Source of the DNA: Streptomyces erythrochromogenes
GTDB lineage: Bacteria > Actinomycetota > Actinomycetes > Streptomycetales > Streptomycetaceae
Direction of reading: 5' to 3'
Assembly (NCBI RefSeq): GCF_036170895.1
Contig: NZ_CP108036.1
Location: forward strand, 7,413,501 to 7,477,500
DNA length: 64,000 bases
The translations under genes were made by a program, and so were the position numbers. Below the pieces are notes generated by a model that was not told the origin of the DNA, ran no database searches, and saw nothing but the letters and a program-made list of their open reading frames with translations. This document shows positions 24,988 through 33,340 of this stretch, piece by piece; within the stretch, counting starts at the first letter, position 1, and every line of letters starts with the position of its first letter.

Positions 24988-25522
24988 AGTAGCAGTCCAT
25001 GCGTGAACCGTCGGGTTCCGCCTCGGCGGACCACGTGTACCAGGTCCGGGCGTCCACGCCGAGCAGCTCCGCCGGGTGCGGTTCCGTCCCGGAGAACTCG
25101 CGGAGCTCCTCGGGTGAGGTGAAGGAGAGGGTGATGCTCGGTCGGTCGGCGGATTCGAAGCAGAAGACGGCGAACCCGCGGTCGAGCCCGATGTCCAGGC
25201 CGTCCACCGGACGCCATCCCGCCGCCGACGCCTCCCGGCCGTAGTACTCCAGCACGTCCTTCCTGGTCCCGCCGTACGCGTAGAACCGCTCCGCGGTGAG
25301 CCAGGCGCCCGCCGTGTCGTCGACGCAGTGGGCGCCGGACGATGGAACGCCGTCGACGACCACGGCCCCCTTCGGATGCAGTTCCAGCACGGGCAGCTGG
25401 TCGAGCGCGGCCACGGCTGCCTCGGTTCCCCCGCAGGTCTCGAAGTGGGGAAGGGAACACCCGCTCAGGCTGGTTCCCATGAGCAGAGCCGCCAAGAATG
25501 CCCGCACGACAAGCATGTTCAT
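24986..25522 (-). CDS. putative lipoprotein, function unknown
   Basis: A 178-residue secreted lipoprotein. The signal peptide VVRAFLAALLMGTSLSGC ends in the lipobox L-S-G-C with Cys22 as the lipidated residue. The mature part has three more Cys (TCGG, HCVDD, VFCF), a pattern allowing a disulfide, and ends AEPDGSRMDCY. I recognise no domain. Start: ATG 25522 or 25516; neither has a clear ribosome-binding site. The TAG stop overlaps the right arm of the palindromic element, so the element may have modified the end of this gene. Confidence 0.72.
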   Translation of the reverse strand: MNMLVVRAFLAALLMGTSLSGCSLPHFETCGGTEAAVAALDQLPVLELHPKGAVVVDGVPSSGAHCVDDTAGAWLTAERFYAYGGTRKDVLEYYGREASAAGWRPVDGLDIGLDRGFAVFCFESADRPSITLSFTSPEELREFSGTEPHPAELLGVDARTWYTWSAEAEPDGSRMDCY

Positions 25523-25970
25523 GGCGAGATTATGACCTTGCCCTGAGGTCGTCCCTCCGACGGGTCCGGTCGGACAGGCTTCACCCGGCCGCTGGTTCAC
25601 CGGTCCGGGCAGGAAGTGCCGGGCCGCGCTCCACCATGCGCCGTCGCCGCCGCGGGCCACCGATCGTCGGTCTGCGGATCGAGCGCCGGCCGCGTATTGC
25701 GCGTACTGACGGCGGGCGTCGGTCAGGCTCTCCGATCCGTTCGGCCCGCGGGCGCCGACAACTCGGCTTCGCGGCCGCTGTCCTTGACGACACTGTGGGC
25801 GGGCGTGGGATTGCCTTCGTCGCCCATGCCCCGCGTGGTCGGCATCAGGGTCTGCGCAGCAGGCGAGGGCGAGTGGGGCGGTTAGCGCGGGGGTACCGGC
25901 GGTGTGGTCTGTGCGCATCGAGCCAGGCCGGCCGGAGCCTGGCGCTCGCGGGGCTGCCGTGGCAGCCCTG
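25523..25970. other. non-coding or decayed region upstream of the lipoprotein gene
   Basis: About 450 bp. No family-level match is visible. A 40-codon frame on the minus strand (25723-25845, MPTTRGMGDEGNPTPAHSVV then KDSGREAELSAPAGRTDRRA) has protein-like composition but lacks a ribosome-binding site, and is probably a gene stump. The promoter of the lipoprotein must lie in the part nearest 25523, but I see no convincing -10/-35 pair. Confidence 0.45.
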
Positions 25971-27275
25971 TCACCGGTCGGCGGTGCGGAGGTCCACGAG
26001 TCTTTTGATCTTGCCGACCGAGCGCTCCAGGGTCTCCGGATCGACCACCTCGACCCGGACGGACACGCCGATCCCCGCCTTGACCGCCTGGACCACACCG
26101 GCGGCCGCGGCCTCCCGCAGGGCGGCGTCCGACTCCCGCCGGGCCTCCACCCGGACCGTCAGGGTGTCCATCCGGCCCTCGCGGGCCAGCCGCAGCTGGA
26201 AGTGGGGCGCCAGCCCCGGCGTCCGCAGGAGGATCTCCTCGATCTGGGTCGGGTACAAGTTGACCCCGCGCAGGATGATCATGTCGTCGCTGCGGCCCGT
26301 GATCTTCTCCATCCGGCGGAAGGCCGGCCGGGCCGTGCCGGGGAGCAGCCGCGTCAGGTCCCGGGTGCGGTAGCGGACGACCGGCATGGCCTCCTTGGTC
26401 AGGGAGGTGAACACCAGTTCCCCGAGCTCGCCCTCCGGCAGCACCGCACCCGTCAGGGGGTCCACCACCTCGGGATAGAAGTGGTCCTCCCAGATGTGCA
26501 GGCCGTCCTTGGTCTCGACGCACTCCTGCGCCACACCCGGCCCGATGACCTCCGACAGGCCGTAGATGTCCACCGCGTCCATGTCGAGGCGCTCCTCGAT
26601 CTCCCGCCGCATCTCCTCGGTCCACGGCTCCGCGCCGAAGATTCCCGTCCGCAGCGAGGTGGCGCGCGGATCGATGCCCTGGCGCTCCATCTCGTCCAGC
26701 AGGGTCAGCATGTAGGAGGGGGTCACCATGATGACCTCCGGCCGGAAGTCCTCGATGAGCCGGACCTGGCGGTCCGTCATCCCGCCCGACGCGGGCACGA
26801 CCGTGCAGCCGAGGCGCTCGGCGCCGTAGTGCGCGCCCAGGCCGCCCGTGAACAGGCCGTAGCCGTAGGCGATGTGGACGATCTGTCCGGGCCGGCCGCC
26901 GGCCGCGCGTATCGAACGAGCCACGACATCGGACCAGGTGGAGAGGTCCCCGTCGGTGTAGCCGACGACGGTCGGACGCCCGGTGGTGCCGCTGGAGGCA
27001 TGGATGCGGCGCACCTCTGAACGCGGGACCGCGAACATCCCGAAGGGGTACTGGTCGCGCAGATCGGCCTTGGTGGTGAGGGGGAACAGGGCGAGATCGC
27101 CGAGTGAGCGGCAGTCGTCGGGATGCACGCCGGCCTTGTCGAAGGCCTGCCGGTAGAAGGGCACCCGCTCATAGGCGCGGTGCAGGGTCGCCCGCAGCCG
27201 CGTGAGCTGGAGGGCGGCCAGCTCGTCGCGGCCCAGCCGCTCGCCTTCGTCGTGGAATCCCGCCTGCACCGCCAT
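25971..27275 (-). CDS. paaK: phenylacetate-CoA ligase
   Basis: A 434-residue PaaK-type ligase converting phenylacetate, ATP and CoA to phenylacetyl-CoA. Family features: YERVPFYRQAFDKAGVHPDD near the N-terminus, the nucleotide loop HASSGTTGRPTVVGYT (about 91-106), YGYGLFTGGLG, DIYGLSEVIGPGVAQEC, and the C-terminal SDDMIILRGVNLYPTQIEE with the conserved RGVN. Length is standard. A GGGGTGA box precedes ATG 27275. No other paa genes are in the window, so it stands alone, as in several streptomycetes. Two short palindromes lie in the divergent intergenic space, one resembling a PaaR-type site. Confidence 0.93.
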   Translation of the reverse strand: MAVQAGFHDEGERLGRDELAALQLTRLRATLHRAYERVPFYRQAFDKAGVHPDDCRSLGDLALFPLTTKADLRDQYPFGMFAVPRSEVRRIHASSGTTGRPTVVGYTDGDLSTWSDVVARSIRAAGGRPGQIVHIAYGYGLFTGGLGAHYGAERLGCTVVPASGGMTDRQVRLIEDFRPEVIMVTPSYMLTLLDEMERQGIDPRATSLRTGIFGAEPWTEEMRREIEERLDMDAVDIYGLSEVIGPGVAQECVETKDGLHIWEDHFYPEVVDPLTGAVLPEGELGELVFTSLTKEAMPVVRYRTRDLTRLLPGTARPAFRRMEKITGRSDDMIILRGVNLYPTQIEEILLRTPGLAPHFQLRLAREGRMDTLTVRVEARRESDAALREAAAAGVVQAVKAGIGVSVRVEVVDPETLERSVGKIKRLVDLRTADR

Positions 27276-27310
27276 GTCGTCACCCCATCGTGAGAAGGCC
27301 CAAGAGCCCG

Positions 27311-27324
27311 ACCGATCATTCGGT
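27311..27324. promoter_or_regulatory. palindromic operator candidate upstream of paaK
   Basis: ACCGATCATTCGGT has arms ACCGA/TCGGT around four bases and lies 36 bp upstream of the paaK start. The half-sites resemble the ACCG/CGGT core known for actinobacterial PaaR (TetR family) sites. It could control paaK, the divergent hydrolase, or both. Confidence 0.5.
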
Positions 27325-27356
27325 AGATTGCCAGGACCCCGCAGGTTAAATCAATG

Positions 27357-27368
27357 ACTCGAACGAGT
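27357..27368. promoter_or_regulatory. short inverted repeat upstream of the alpha/beta hydrolase
   Basis: ACTCGAACGAGT (arms ACTCG/CGAGT, two-base centre) ends 15 bp before the hydrolase ATG at 27383. It would overlap the ribosome-binding area. It is short, so chance occurrence is possible. Confidence 0.35.
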
Positions 27369-27382
27369 GATCGTCTGATCTG

Positions 27383-28240
27383 ATGGCCTCCATGCCGATC
27401 TTCGCCGCGTACGACGGAACCGAACTGGCCTACCGCACCCTGGGTGAAGGGCCGCCGCTGGTGTGCCTCCCGGGCGGCGCCATGCGCGCCTCCCGCTACC
27501 TGGGCGACCTCGGCGGACTGGCCACCGGCCGCACTCTGATCCTGCTCGACCTGCGCGGCACAGGCGACTCCGCCGTGCCGGCGGACGAGTCGACGTACCG
27601 CGCGGACCACCAGGTCGCCGACGTCGAGGCGCTCCGCGCCCACCTGGGCCTGGAGCGCATGGACGTCCTGGCCCACTCGGCCGCCGGCAACCTCGCCCTG
27701 CTGTACGCGGCCGCCCACCCGGAGCGGCTGGGCCGGACCGTCCTGGTCACCCCCACCGCGTGGGCCCTGGACCTGGTGAGCACCGCGCAGGACCGGCTGG
27801 CGGCGGCCCGCCTCAGGGCGGGGGCCGAGCTGTACGACACGGCCGCGGAGGCGTACGGCCGCATCCTCGGCGGCGCCGACACGGACGAGGAATGGGACCG
27901 TGCGGCGCCCCTCTTCTACGGACGCTGGGACGGTGTCGCGCAGGCGCACTACGCCGCGGGCGAGCACGAGCAGAACGAGAAGGCGGCCGCGGCCTTCGCC
28001 GGCCCCGGCGCCTGCGACCCGCCCGCCGTCCGCGCGGCCCTGCGCCGGGTCGCGGGGGAGGTGCTGGTACTGGCGGGCGAACTGGACGGCAACCCGCCGC
28101 CCGGCCTCGCCGAGCAGATCGCGGCGGCGTTCCCCGCCGGGATCCTCCACGTCCAGCCCGCCGCCGCGCACTTCCCGTGGCTGGACGACCCCGCCGGCTT
28201 CGCGGAGCGCGTCGGGCGCTTCCTGGCCACCGGGGCCTGA
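27383..28240 (+). CDS. alpha/beta hydrolase
   Basis: A 285-residue single-domain alpha/beta-hydrolase of the proline-iminopeptidase/haloalkane-type branch. The oxyanion segment LPGGAMRASRYL is at about 29-40, the nucleophile elbow VLAHSAAGNLAL puts Ser99 in an A-H-S-A-A variant of GxSxG, the acid is probably in LAGELDG near residue 236, and the catalytic His is in AAAHFPWLDDP near 256. No signal peptide, so cytoplasmic. The start is ATG 27383 or 27392. It is divergent from paaK. An ester or peptide-like substrate is likely, otherwise unknown. Confidence 0.87.
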   Translation: MASMPIFAAYDGTELAYRTLGEGPPLVCLPGGAMRASRYLGDLGGLATGRTLILLDLRGTGDSAVPADESTYRADHQVADVEALRAHLGLERMDVLAHSAAGNLALLYAAAHPERLGRTVLVTPTAWALDLVSTAQDRLAAARLRAGAELYDTAAEAYGRILGGADTDEEWDRAAPLFYGRWDGVAQAHYAAGEHEQNEKAAAAFAGPGACDPPAVRAALRRVAGEVLVLAGELDGNPPPGLAEQIAAAFPAGILHVQPAAAHFPWLDDPAGFAERVGRFLATGA

Positions 28241-28254
28241 CCGGGGCAACGGGC

Positions 28255-28296
28255 CCGGTTCGGCGCCGCGTCACGTGCGACACGGCGCCGAACCGG
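28255..28296. terminator. bidirectional terminator between convergent genes
   Basis: CCGGTTCGGCGCCG (28255-28268) pairs perfectly with CGGCGCCGAACCGG (28283-28296) around a 14-base loop. It fills the 68-bp gap between the hydrolase stop and the convergent FadD19-like gene stop. Confidence 0.8.
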
Positions 28297-28308
28297 ACCC
28301 GCCGGTTC

Positions 28309-29961
28309 TCAGCGCGCGGTACGGGTGCCCGTGCCGCCGGTGTCCGCCTCCGTCGCGACCGTCTTCGCCCAGCGGTAGTCCGCCTTGCCGCTCGGCGACC
28401 GCTGTATGGCAGGCGTGATGACGAGCTGCCGCGGGATCTTGTAGCCCGCGAGCCTGGTGCGGCAGTGGCTCTGGATCTCGTCCAGCGTCGGCGCCTCGGC
28501 TCCCGGGCGCACCTGGACCACCGCGGCCACGTGGCTGCCCCAGGTCGGGTCCGAGACCCCGGCCACCAGGGCGTCGTACACGTCGGGGTGCGACTTCAGT
28601 GCCTGTTCGACCTCTTCCGGATAGACCTTCTCGCCGCCGGTGTTGATGCACTGCGAGCCGCGGCCCAGCACCGTGACGATGCCCTGCTCGTCGACGGTCG
28701 CCATGTCGCCCAGCAGCACCCAGCGCTCCCCGCCCTTCTGGAAGAAGGTGTCGGCGGTCTTCTCCGGGTCGTTGTAGTAGCCGAGCGGCACGTGTCCGCG
28801 CTGCGCGAGCCGCCCCGGCTCGCCGACCGCCACCGGCTCGTGCGTCACCGGGTCCACCACCTGCGTACGGTCGTTGACCTCCAGGCGGAAGCCCTTCTCC
28901 GGGCCGGAGTCGTCGGTCGCCCGGCCGTTGGATCCGGACTCGGAGGACCCGAAGTTGTTCAGGAGCAGGACGTTCGGCACCAGCCTCTGGAACTCGGCGC
29001 GCACCGTCTCGGACATGATCGCCCCGGAGGAGGAGACGCTGAACAGCGACGACAGGTCGGTGCCCTTCAGCGGACCGTTCAGGGCGTCGATGAGCGGCCT
29101 GAGCATCGCGTCGCCGACCAGCGACACGCTCGACACCTTCTCCTTCTCGATCGTGCGCAGCACCTCCTCGGGCGCGTACTTGCGGTGGATGACCACCCGC
29201 TGGCCGTAGTTGAAGGCGATGAACGAGGTCAGCGTCGACGTCCCGTGCATCAGCGGGGGAGCCGGGAAGAAGGTCAGCCCGGCGCCGCGCGCCGCCACCC
29301 GCTCGGCCAGCTCCTCCGGCCGCTTCACCGGCTCGCCCGAGGGCTCGCCGCCGAAGAGACCCGCGAAGAAGAGGTCCTCCGCCCGCCACATCACGCCCTT
29401 CGGCATGCCCGTGGTCCCGCCGGTGTAGATGATGAACAGGTCGTCGGCGCTGCGCGGCGGGAACCCGCGCCCGGGCGACCCGGCCGCCTCCGCGTCCGCG
29501 TACGCGACCGGGGCGATCGACGGCTCCGGCGCCCCCTCGGGCACCTCGCCGACCCGGATCAGGTGCCGCAGCCTCGGCGTCTGCGGCAGCGCGGCCGCCA
29601 CCCGCCCGGTGAACTCGCCCTCGAAGACGAGCGCGGCGAGATCGGCGTCGTTGTAGAGGTAGACCAGTTCCTCCTCCACGTACCGGTAGTTGACGTTCAC
29701 CGGGACCAGCCGGGCCTTCAGGCAGGCCAGGACGGTCTGGAGGTACTCGATCCCGTTGTAGAGGTGCAGCCCCAGGTGCTCACCGGCCGTCAGGCCGCTG
29801 TCCAGCAGGTGGTGCGCGATCCGGTTCGCCGCCGCGTCCAGCTCCGCGTAGGTGAGGCGGCGCTCGGCGCCCGTCCCGGGGTGGTCCACGTACACGAGGG
29901 CCTCGCGGTCCGGGACCACGTCCACGACCGACTCGAACAGGTCGGCAAGGTTGTACTCCAC
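28309..29961 (-). CDS. acyl-CoA synthetase, FadD19-like (sterol side-chain CoA ligase candidate)
   Basis: A 550-residue ANL ligase. The loop IIYTGGTTGMPKGVMWRAED (about 178-197), with GG in place of SG and MW after PKGV, is the pattern I associate with mycobacterial FadD19. NNFGSSESGSNG, LLGDMATVDEQGIVTVLGRG and SPSGKADYRWAK complete the ANL set. FadD19 in Rhodococcus and Mycobacterium activates the C-24-branched sterol side chain. GTG 29961 was chosen because AGGAGG sits 5 bases upstream. It is divergent from an EchA19-like gene, with operator copy B between them, the same arrangement as fadD19/echA19 in M. tuberculosis. The substrate assignment is inference. Confidence 0.85.
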   Translation of the reverse strand: MEYNLADLFESVVDVVPDREALVYVDHPGTGAERRLTYAELDAAANRIAHHLLDSGLTAGEHLGLHLYNGIEYLQTVLACLKARLVPVNVNYRYVEEELVYLYNDADLAALVFEGEFTGRVAAALPQTPRLRHLIRVGEVPEGAPEPSIAPVAYADAEAAGSPGRGFPPRSADDLFIIYTGGTTGMPKGVMWRAEDLFFAGLFGGEPSGEPVKRPEELAERVAARGAGLTFFPAPPLMHGTSTLTSFIAFNYGQRVVIHRKYAPEEVLRTIEKEKVSSVSLVGDAMLRPLIDALNGPLKGTDLSSLFSVSSSGAIMSETVRAEFQRLVPNVLLLNNFGSSESGSNGRATDDSGPEKGFRLEVNDRTQVVDPVTHEPVAVGEPGRLAQRGHVPLGYYNDPEKTADTFFQKGGERWVLLGDMATVDEQGIVTVLGRGSQCINTGGEKVYPEEVEQALKSHPDVYDALVAGVSDPTWGSHVAAVVQVRPGAEAPTLDEIQSHCRTRLAGYKIPRQLVITPAIQRSPSGKADYRWAKTVATEADTGGTGTRTAR

Positions 29962-30067
29962 CGTTCCTCCTGACCCCGTTGTTCCCGATGACTGGCCCCG
30001 CGGCCGGCTGCTCCGGCGGTCATTAGAGCGCCGGGGCGGGCAACTGGGAAGGGCGCCGCCCAAGAAA

Positions 30068-30084
30068 TCTGACTGGGTGTCAGA
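30068..30084. promoter_or_regulatory. 17-bp operator candidate, copy B (TCTGAC...GTCAGA)
   Basis: TCTGACTGGGTGTCAGA is the most symmetric of the three copies (TCTGAC/GTCAGA around five bases). It lies 107 bp upstream of the FadD19-like start and 65 bp upstream of the enoyl-CoA hydratase start, in the middle of the divergent promoter. Flanking A-rich bases (AAA before, AAA after) are also seen after copies A and C. Confidence 0.75.
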
Positions 30085-30148
30085 AAACTATTGAACTGCA
30101 CCCTCCCCTACTGCAACCTGTTCTAGGTCTTGAGACGGGAGGACGGCA

Positions 30149-30949
30149 ATGGGTGGGACGGAACACCTGACCGTGGAACGCCGCGGCGCCACGCTGGTGC
30201 TCACCATGAACAGGCCCGAGGCGAAGAACGCGCTCTCGCTGCCGCTGCTGGTGGGGCTGTACGACGGCTGGCTGGAGGCGGACGCCGACCACGAGATCCG
30301 CTCCGTGGTCCTGACCGGCGCGGGCGGCGACTTCTGCGCCGGCATGGACCTCAAGGCGCTGGCCGGCAAGGGCATGGCCGGCGACCACTACCGCGACCGC
30401 CTCAAGGCCGACCCCGACCTGCACTGGAAGGCGATGCTCCGTCACCACCGGCCGCGCAAGCCGGTGATCGCGGCGGTGGAGGGCTACTGCGTGGCCGGCG
30501 GCACCGAGATCCTCCAGGGAACCGACATCCGGGTGGCCGCCGCGGGCGCCACCTTCGGGCTCTTCGAGGTCAAGCGGGGGCTCTTCCCGATCGGCGGCTC
30601 CACGGTGCGGCTGCCCCGGCAGATCCCGCGCACGCACGCCCTGGAGATGCTGCTGACCGGACGCCCGTACTCGGCGGACGAGGCGGCGCGGATCGGGCTC
30701 GTGGGGCGGGTCGTCCCGGACGGTACGGCGCTCGACGCGGCCCTGGAGATCGCCGAGCAGATCAACGCGTGCGGGCCGCTGGCGGTCGAGGCGGTCAAGG
30801 CGTCGGTCTACGAGACCGCCGGGCTGACGGAGCGGGAGGGTCTGGCCTCGGAACTCCTGCGGGGGTGGCCGATCTTCGACACGGCCGATGCGAAGGAGGG
30901 GGCGCGCGCCTTCGCGGAGAAGCGGCCCGCGGTGTACCGCCGGGAGTAG
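30149..30949 (+). CDS. enoyl-CoA hydratase/isomerase (crotonase family, EchA19-like)
   Basis: A 266-residue crotonase. MNRPEAKNALSLPLLVGLYD opens the fold, DFCAGMDLKALAG (about 65-77) is the first oxyanion loop, KPVIAAVEGYCVAGGTEI the second, and FGLFEVKRGLFPIGGSTVRL holds the catalytic acid region. Such enzymes hydrate trans-2-enoyl-CoA in beta-oxidation. GGGAGGA lies 6 bases before ATG 30149. Divergence from a FadD19-like gene mirrors echA19/fadD19 of the mycobacterial sterol locus, so a steroid side-chain enoyl-CoA is a plausible substrate. That is inference from context. Confidence 0.9.
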   Translation: MGGTEHLTVERRGATLVLTMNRPEAKNALSLPLLVGLYDGWLEADADHEIRSVVLTGAGGDFCAGMDLKALAGKGMAGDHYRDRLKADPDLHWKAMLRHHRPRKPVIAAVEGYCVAGGTEILQGTDIRVAAAGATFGLFEVKRGLFPIGGSTVRLPRQIPRTHALEMLLTGRPYSADEAARIGLVGRVVPDGTALDAALEIAEQINACGPLAVEAVKASVYETAGLTEREGLASELLRGWPIFDTADAKEGARAFAEKRPAVYRRE

Positions 30950-31286
30950 CCGCCCCCGGTGCCGCGTCGCGCCCCGCAGGTGTGGGCGGATCCGCCCTCC
31001 GGGACGCGGCCCCGGACCCCGCGCCCCGCACGCCGGCGGGGCCGGGTCCCCGGCCAGGGGCGCGAACCGTGTCCCGAACCCGACAGGGGCGAAGGGCCGG
31101 GCTCCGCCCGGATCCCGCGCCCGAAGCGGCGGAGAGCCGAGGGCCGGGGCCCCGCCCGGCCCCGGGCCGCGGACGTCCGCGAAGCCCAAAGGTCTCACCA
31201 GCAGGGCGGGACCAATCGCCCCGGAGCCGCCGGCCGGGCCGCCGGATCCCGCCCGCACCCGGAATCAATCGCATCGGAGAGCCACC
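30950..31286. other. non-coding GC-rich spacer with REP-like palindromes
   Basis: About 340 bp with no gene. It contains palindromic units of the CCGGGC-TCC-GCCCGG type (31097-31111) and a related one near 31141-31167, similar to the short dyads scattered between Streptomyces genes. GGAGAG at 31275-31280 is the ribosome-binding site of the next gene. No copy of the 17-bp operator is present here, so the DUF35-ltp operon may be expressed by read-through from the hydratase promoter or from an unseen promoter. Confidence 0.55.
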
Positions 31287-32267
31287 ATGACAGCTGCCTC
31301 CCCACCGGAGGTGCTCCGCGCGCCTCTCGTCGTCGAGTTCCCCTTCACCCGGTCCCTCGGGCCCGTCCAGAGCGCCTTCCTCACCGGCCTGCGCGAGAGC
31401 GTCGTCCTCGGCGTGAAGACCTCCGACGGCAGGGTGGTGGTCCCGCCCGTCGAGTACGACCCCGTCACCTCCGAGGAGATCCGCGACCTCGTCGAGGTCG
31501 CCGCCACCGGCACCGTCACCACCTGGGCCTGGAACGACCGGCCCCGCCCGAACCAGCCCCTCGGCACCCCCTTCGCCTGGGCGCTGGTCAAGCTCGACGG
31601 CGCGGACACCGCCCTGCTGCACGCCCTCGACGCCCCCGGCCCCGACGCCGTGCGCACCGGCATGCGCGTCCGCGTCCGCTGGGCCGCCGAACGCACCGGC
31701 GCCATCACCGACATCGCCTGCTTCGAACCGTACGAGGACGCCCCCGACGCCCCCGCCCCCGCACCCGGAGCCGGACCCGCCCCGCATGACGGCGTCTTCG
31801 AGGACGCCGTCACCGGCATCGTGGCCGAGGCCCGCCTGGACTACGTCTACAGCCCCGGCCGCGCCCAGACCGCCTACATCAACGCCCTCTCCGAGCAGCG
31901 GACCGTCGGCGAGCGCTGCCCCTCCTGCCACAAGGTGTACGTCCCGCCGCGCGGCGCCTGCCCCACCTGCGGTGTCGCCACCACCGACCAGGTCGAGGTC
32001 GGCCCGGCCGGCACCGTCACCACCTTCTGCATCGTCAACATCAAGGCCAAGAACCTCGACATCGAGGTCCCCTACGTCTACGCCCACATCGCCCTCGACG
32101 GCGCCGGCCTCGCCCTCCACGGCCGGATCGGCGGCATCCCGTACGACCAGGTCCGCATGGGCCTGCGCGTCGAGCCCGTCTGGACCGAAGGCGGCCGCTA
32201 CCCCGACCACTACCGCCCCACCGGCGAACCGGACGCGGACTACGACGCGTACAAGGAGCTCATCTGA
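31287..32267 (+). CDS. tandem DUF35 OB-fold protein (thiolase/aldolase partner, Rv3521-like)
   Basis: A 326-residue protein with two OB-fold DUF35/DUF35_N units. The second (about 175-310) carries the zinc ribbon C211-x2-C214 and C225-x2-C228 in CPSCHKVYVPPRGACPTCG. The first (about 10-150) aligns in layout but has lost its Cys pairs (VKTSDGRVVVPPVEYDP). DUF35 proteins form complexes with thiolase-like lipid-transfer proteins, for example in steroid retro-aldol cleavage. Stop and next start overlap (TGATG), so it is coupled to the Ltp4-like gene. Order DUF35-ltp4-ltp3 matches the mycobacterial Rv3521-Rv3523 arrangement. Confidence 0.88.
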   Translation: MTAASPPEVLRAPLVVEFPFTRSLGPVQSAFLTGLRESVVLGVKTSDGRVVVPPVEYDPVTSEEIRDLVEVAATGTVTTWAWNDRPRPNQPLGTPFAWALVKLDGADTALLHALDAPGPDAVRTGMRVRVRWAAERTGAITDIACFEPYEDAPDAPAPAPGAGPAPHDGVFEDAVTGIVAEARLDYVYSPGRAQTAYINALSEQRTVGERCPSCHKVYVPPRGACPTCGVATTDQVEVGPAGTVTTFCIVNIKAKNLDIEVPYVYAHIALDGAGLALHGRIGGIPYDQVRMGLRVEPVWTEGGRYPDHYRPTGEPDADYDAYKELI

Positions 32268-33340
32268 TGACCGGGCCCAGGACGAGCAGGTACGCACGCG
32301 ACGTGGCCGTCGTCGCCTTCGCGCAGAGCGACCACCTGCGCCGCACCGACGAACTCAGCGAAGTCGAGATGGTCATGCCGGTCCTCCACGAGGTGCTGGC
32401 CGCCACCGGACTGAAGGCCGGCGAGATCGGCTTCACCTGCTCCGGCTCCAGCGACTACCTGGCGGGCCGCGCCTTCTCCTTCACGATGACGCTCGACGGG
32501 GTCGGCGCCTGGCCGCCGATCTCCGAGTCCCACGTCGAGATGGACGGCGCCTGGGCCCTGTACGAGGCCTGGGTCAAGATCCAGACCGGCGAGGCGGACA
32601 CCGCGCTCGTCTACTCGTACGGGAAGTCCTCGCCCGGATCCGTACGCGACGTGCTCACCCGCCAGCTCGACCCCTACTACCTCGCCCCGCTCTGGCCCGA
32701 CTCGGTGGCCCTGGCCGCCCTCCAGGCCCAGGCCCTCATCGACGCGGGCGAGACCGACGAGCCCGCCCTGGCCGCCATCGCGGCGCGCAGCCGGGCCGAC
32801 GCCGGGACCAACCCGCACGCCCAGCTGCGCGGCGCCGTCCCGCAGGGCGACTACCAGGTCCGGCCCCTGCGGACCGGCGACTGCCCGCCCGTCGGCGACG
32901 GCGTGGCCGCCGTCGTCCTGGCCGCCGGCGATCTCGCGCGGCAGCTGTGCGAACGCCCCGCCTGGATCACCGGCATCGATCACCGCATCGAGGCGCACGG
33001 CCTGGGCCTGCGCGACCTCACCGACTCCCCGTCCACCCGGACCGCGGCGCAGCACGCCGGATTCTTCGACGCCCCCGTGGACACGGCGGAACTGCACGCG
33101 CCGTTCTCCTCCCAGGAGGTGGTCCTCCGCAAGGCCCTCGGGCTCGGCGACACCGTCGCCGTCAACCCGTCCGGCGGGGCGCTCGCCGCCAATCCGATGA
33201 TGGCCGCCGGCCTGATCCGCATCGGCGAGGCGGCCGCCCGCATCCACCGCGGCGCATCCGACCGGGCCGTCGCCCACGCCACCTCCGGCCCCTGCCTCCA
33301 GCAGAACCTGGTCGCCGTCCTGGAAGGGGACCGCGCATGA
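32267..33340 (+). CDS. thiolase-like lipid-transfer protein, Ltp4-like
   Basis: A 357-residue protein of the SCP2-type thiolase superfamily. DVAVVAFAQSDHLRRTDELS at the N-terminus, GFTCSGSSDYLAGRAFSFTM, ALVYSYGKSSPGSVRDVLTR and the C-terminal NPSGGALAANPMMAAGLIRI motif identify the family. These proteins lack normal beta-ketothiolase chemistry and act as acyl-CoA retro-aldolases with a DUF35 partner. In Rhodococcus ltp3 and ltp4 are needed for C-24-branched sterol side-chain removal. It overlaps both neighbours by 1 and 4 bp, so all three proteins should be made together. Confidence 0.87.
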   Translation: MTGPRTSRYARDVAVVAFAQSDHLRRTDELSEVEMVMPVLHEVLAATGLKAGEIGFTCSGSSDYLAGRAFSFTMTLDGVGAWPPISESHVEMDGAWALYEAWVKIQTGEADTALVYSYGKSSPGSVRDVLTRQLDPYYLAPLWPDSVALAALQAQALIDAGETDEPALAAIAARSRADAGTNPHAQLRGAVPQGDYQVRPLRTGDCPPVGDGVAAVVLAAGDLARQLCERPAWITGIDHRIEAHGLGLRDLTDSPSTRTAAQHAGFFDAPVDTAELHAPFSSQEVVLRKALGLGDTVAVNPSGGALAANPMMAAGLIRIGEAAARIHRGASDRAVAHATSGPCLQQNLVAVLEGDRA

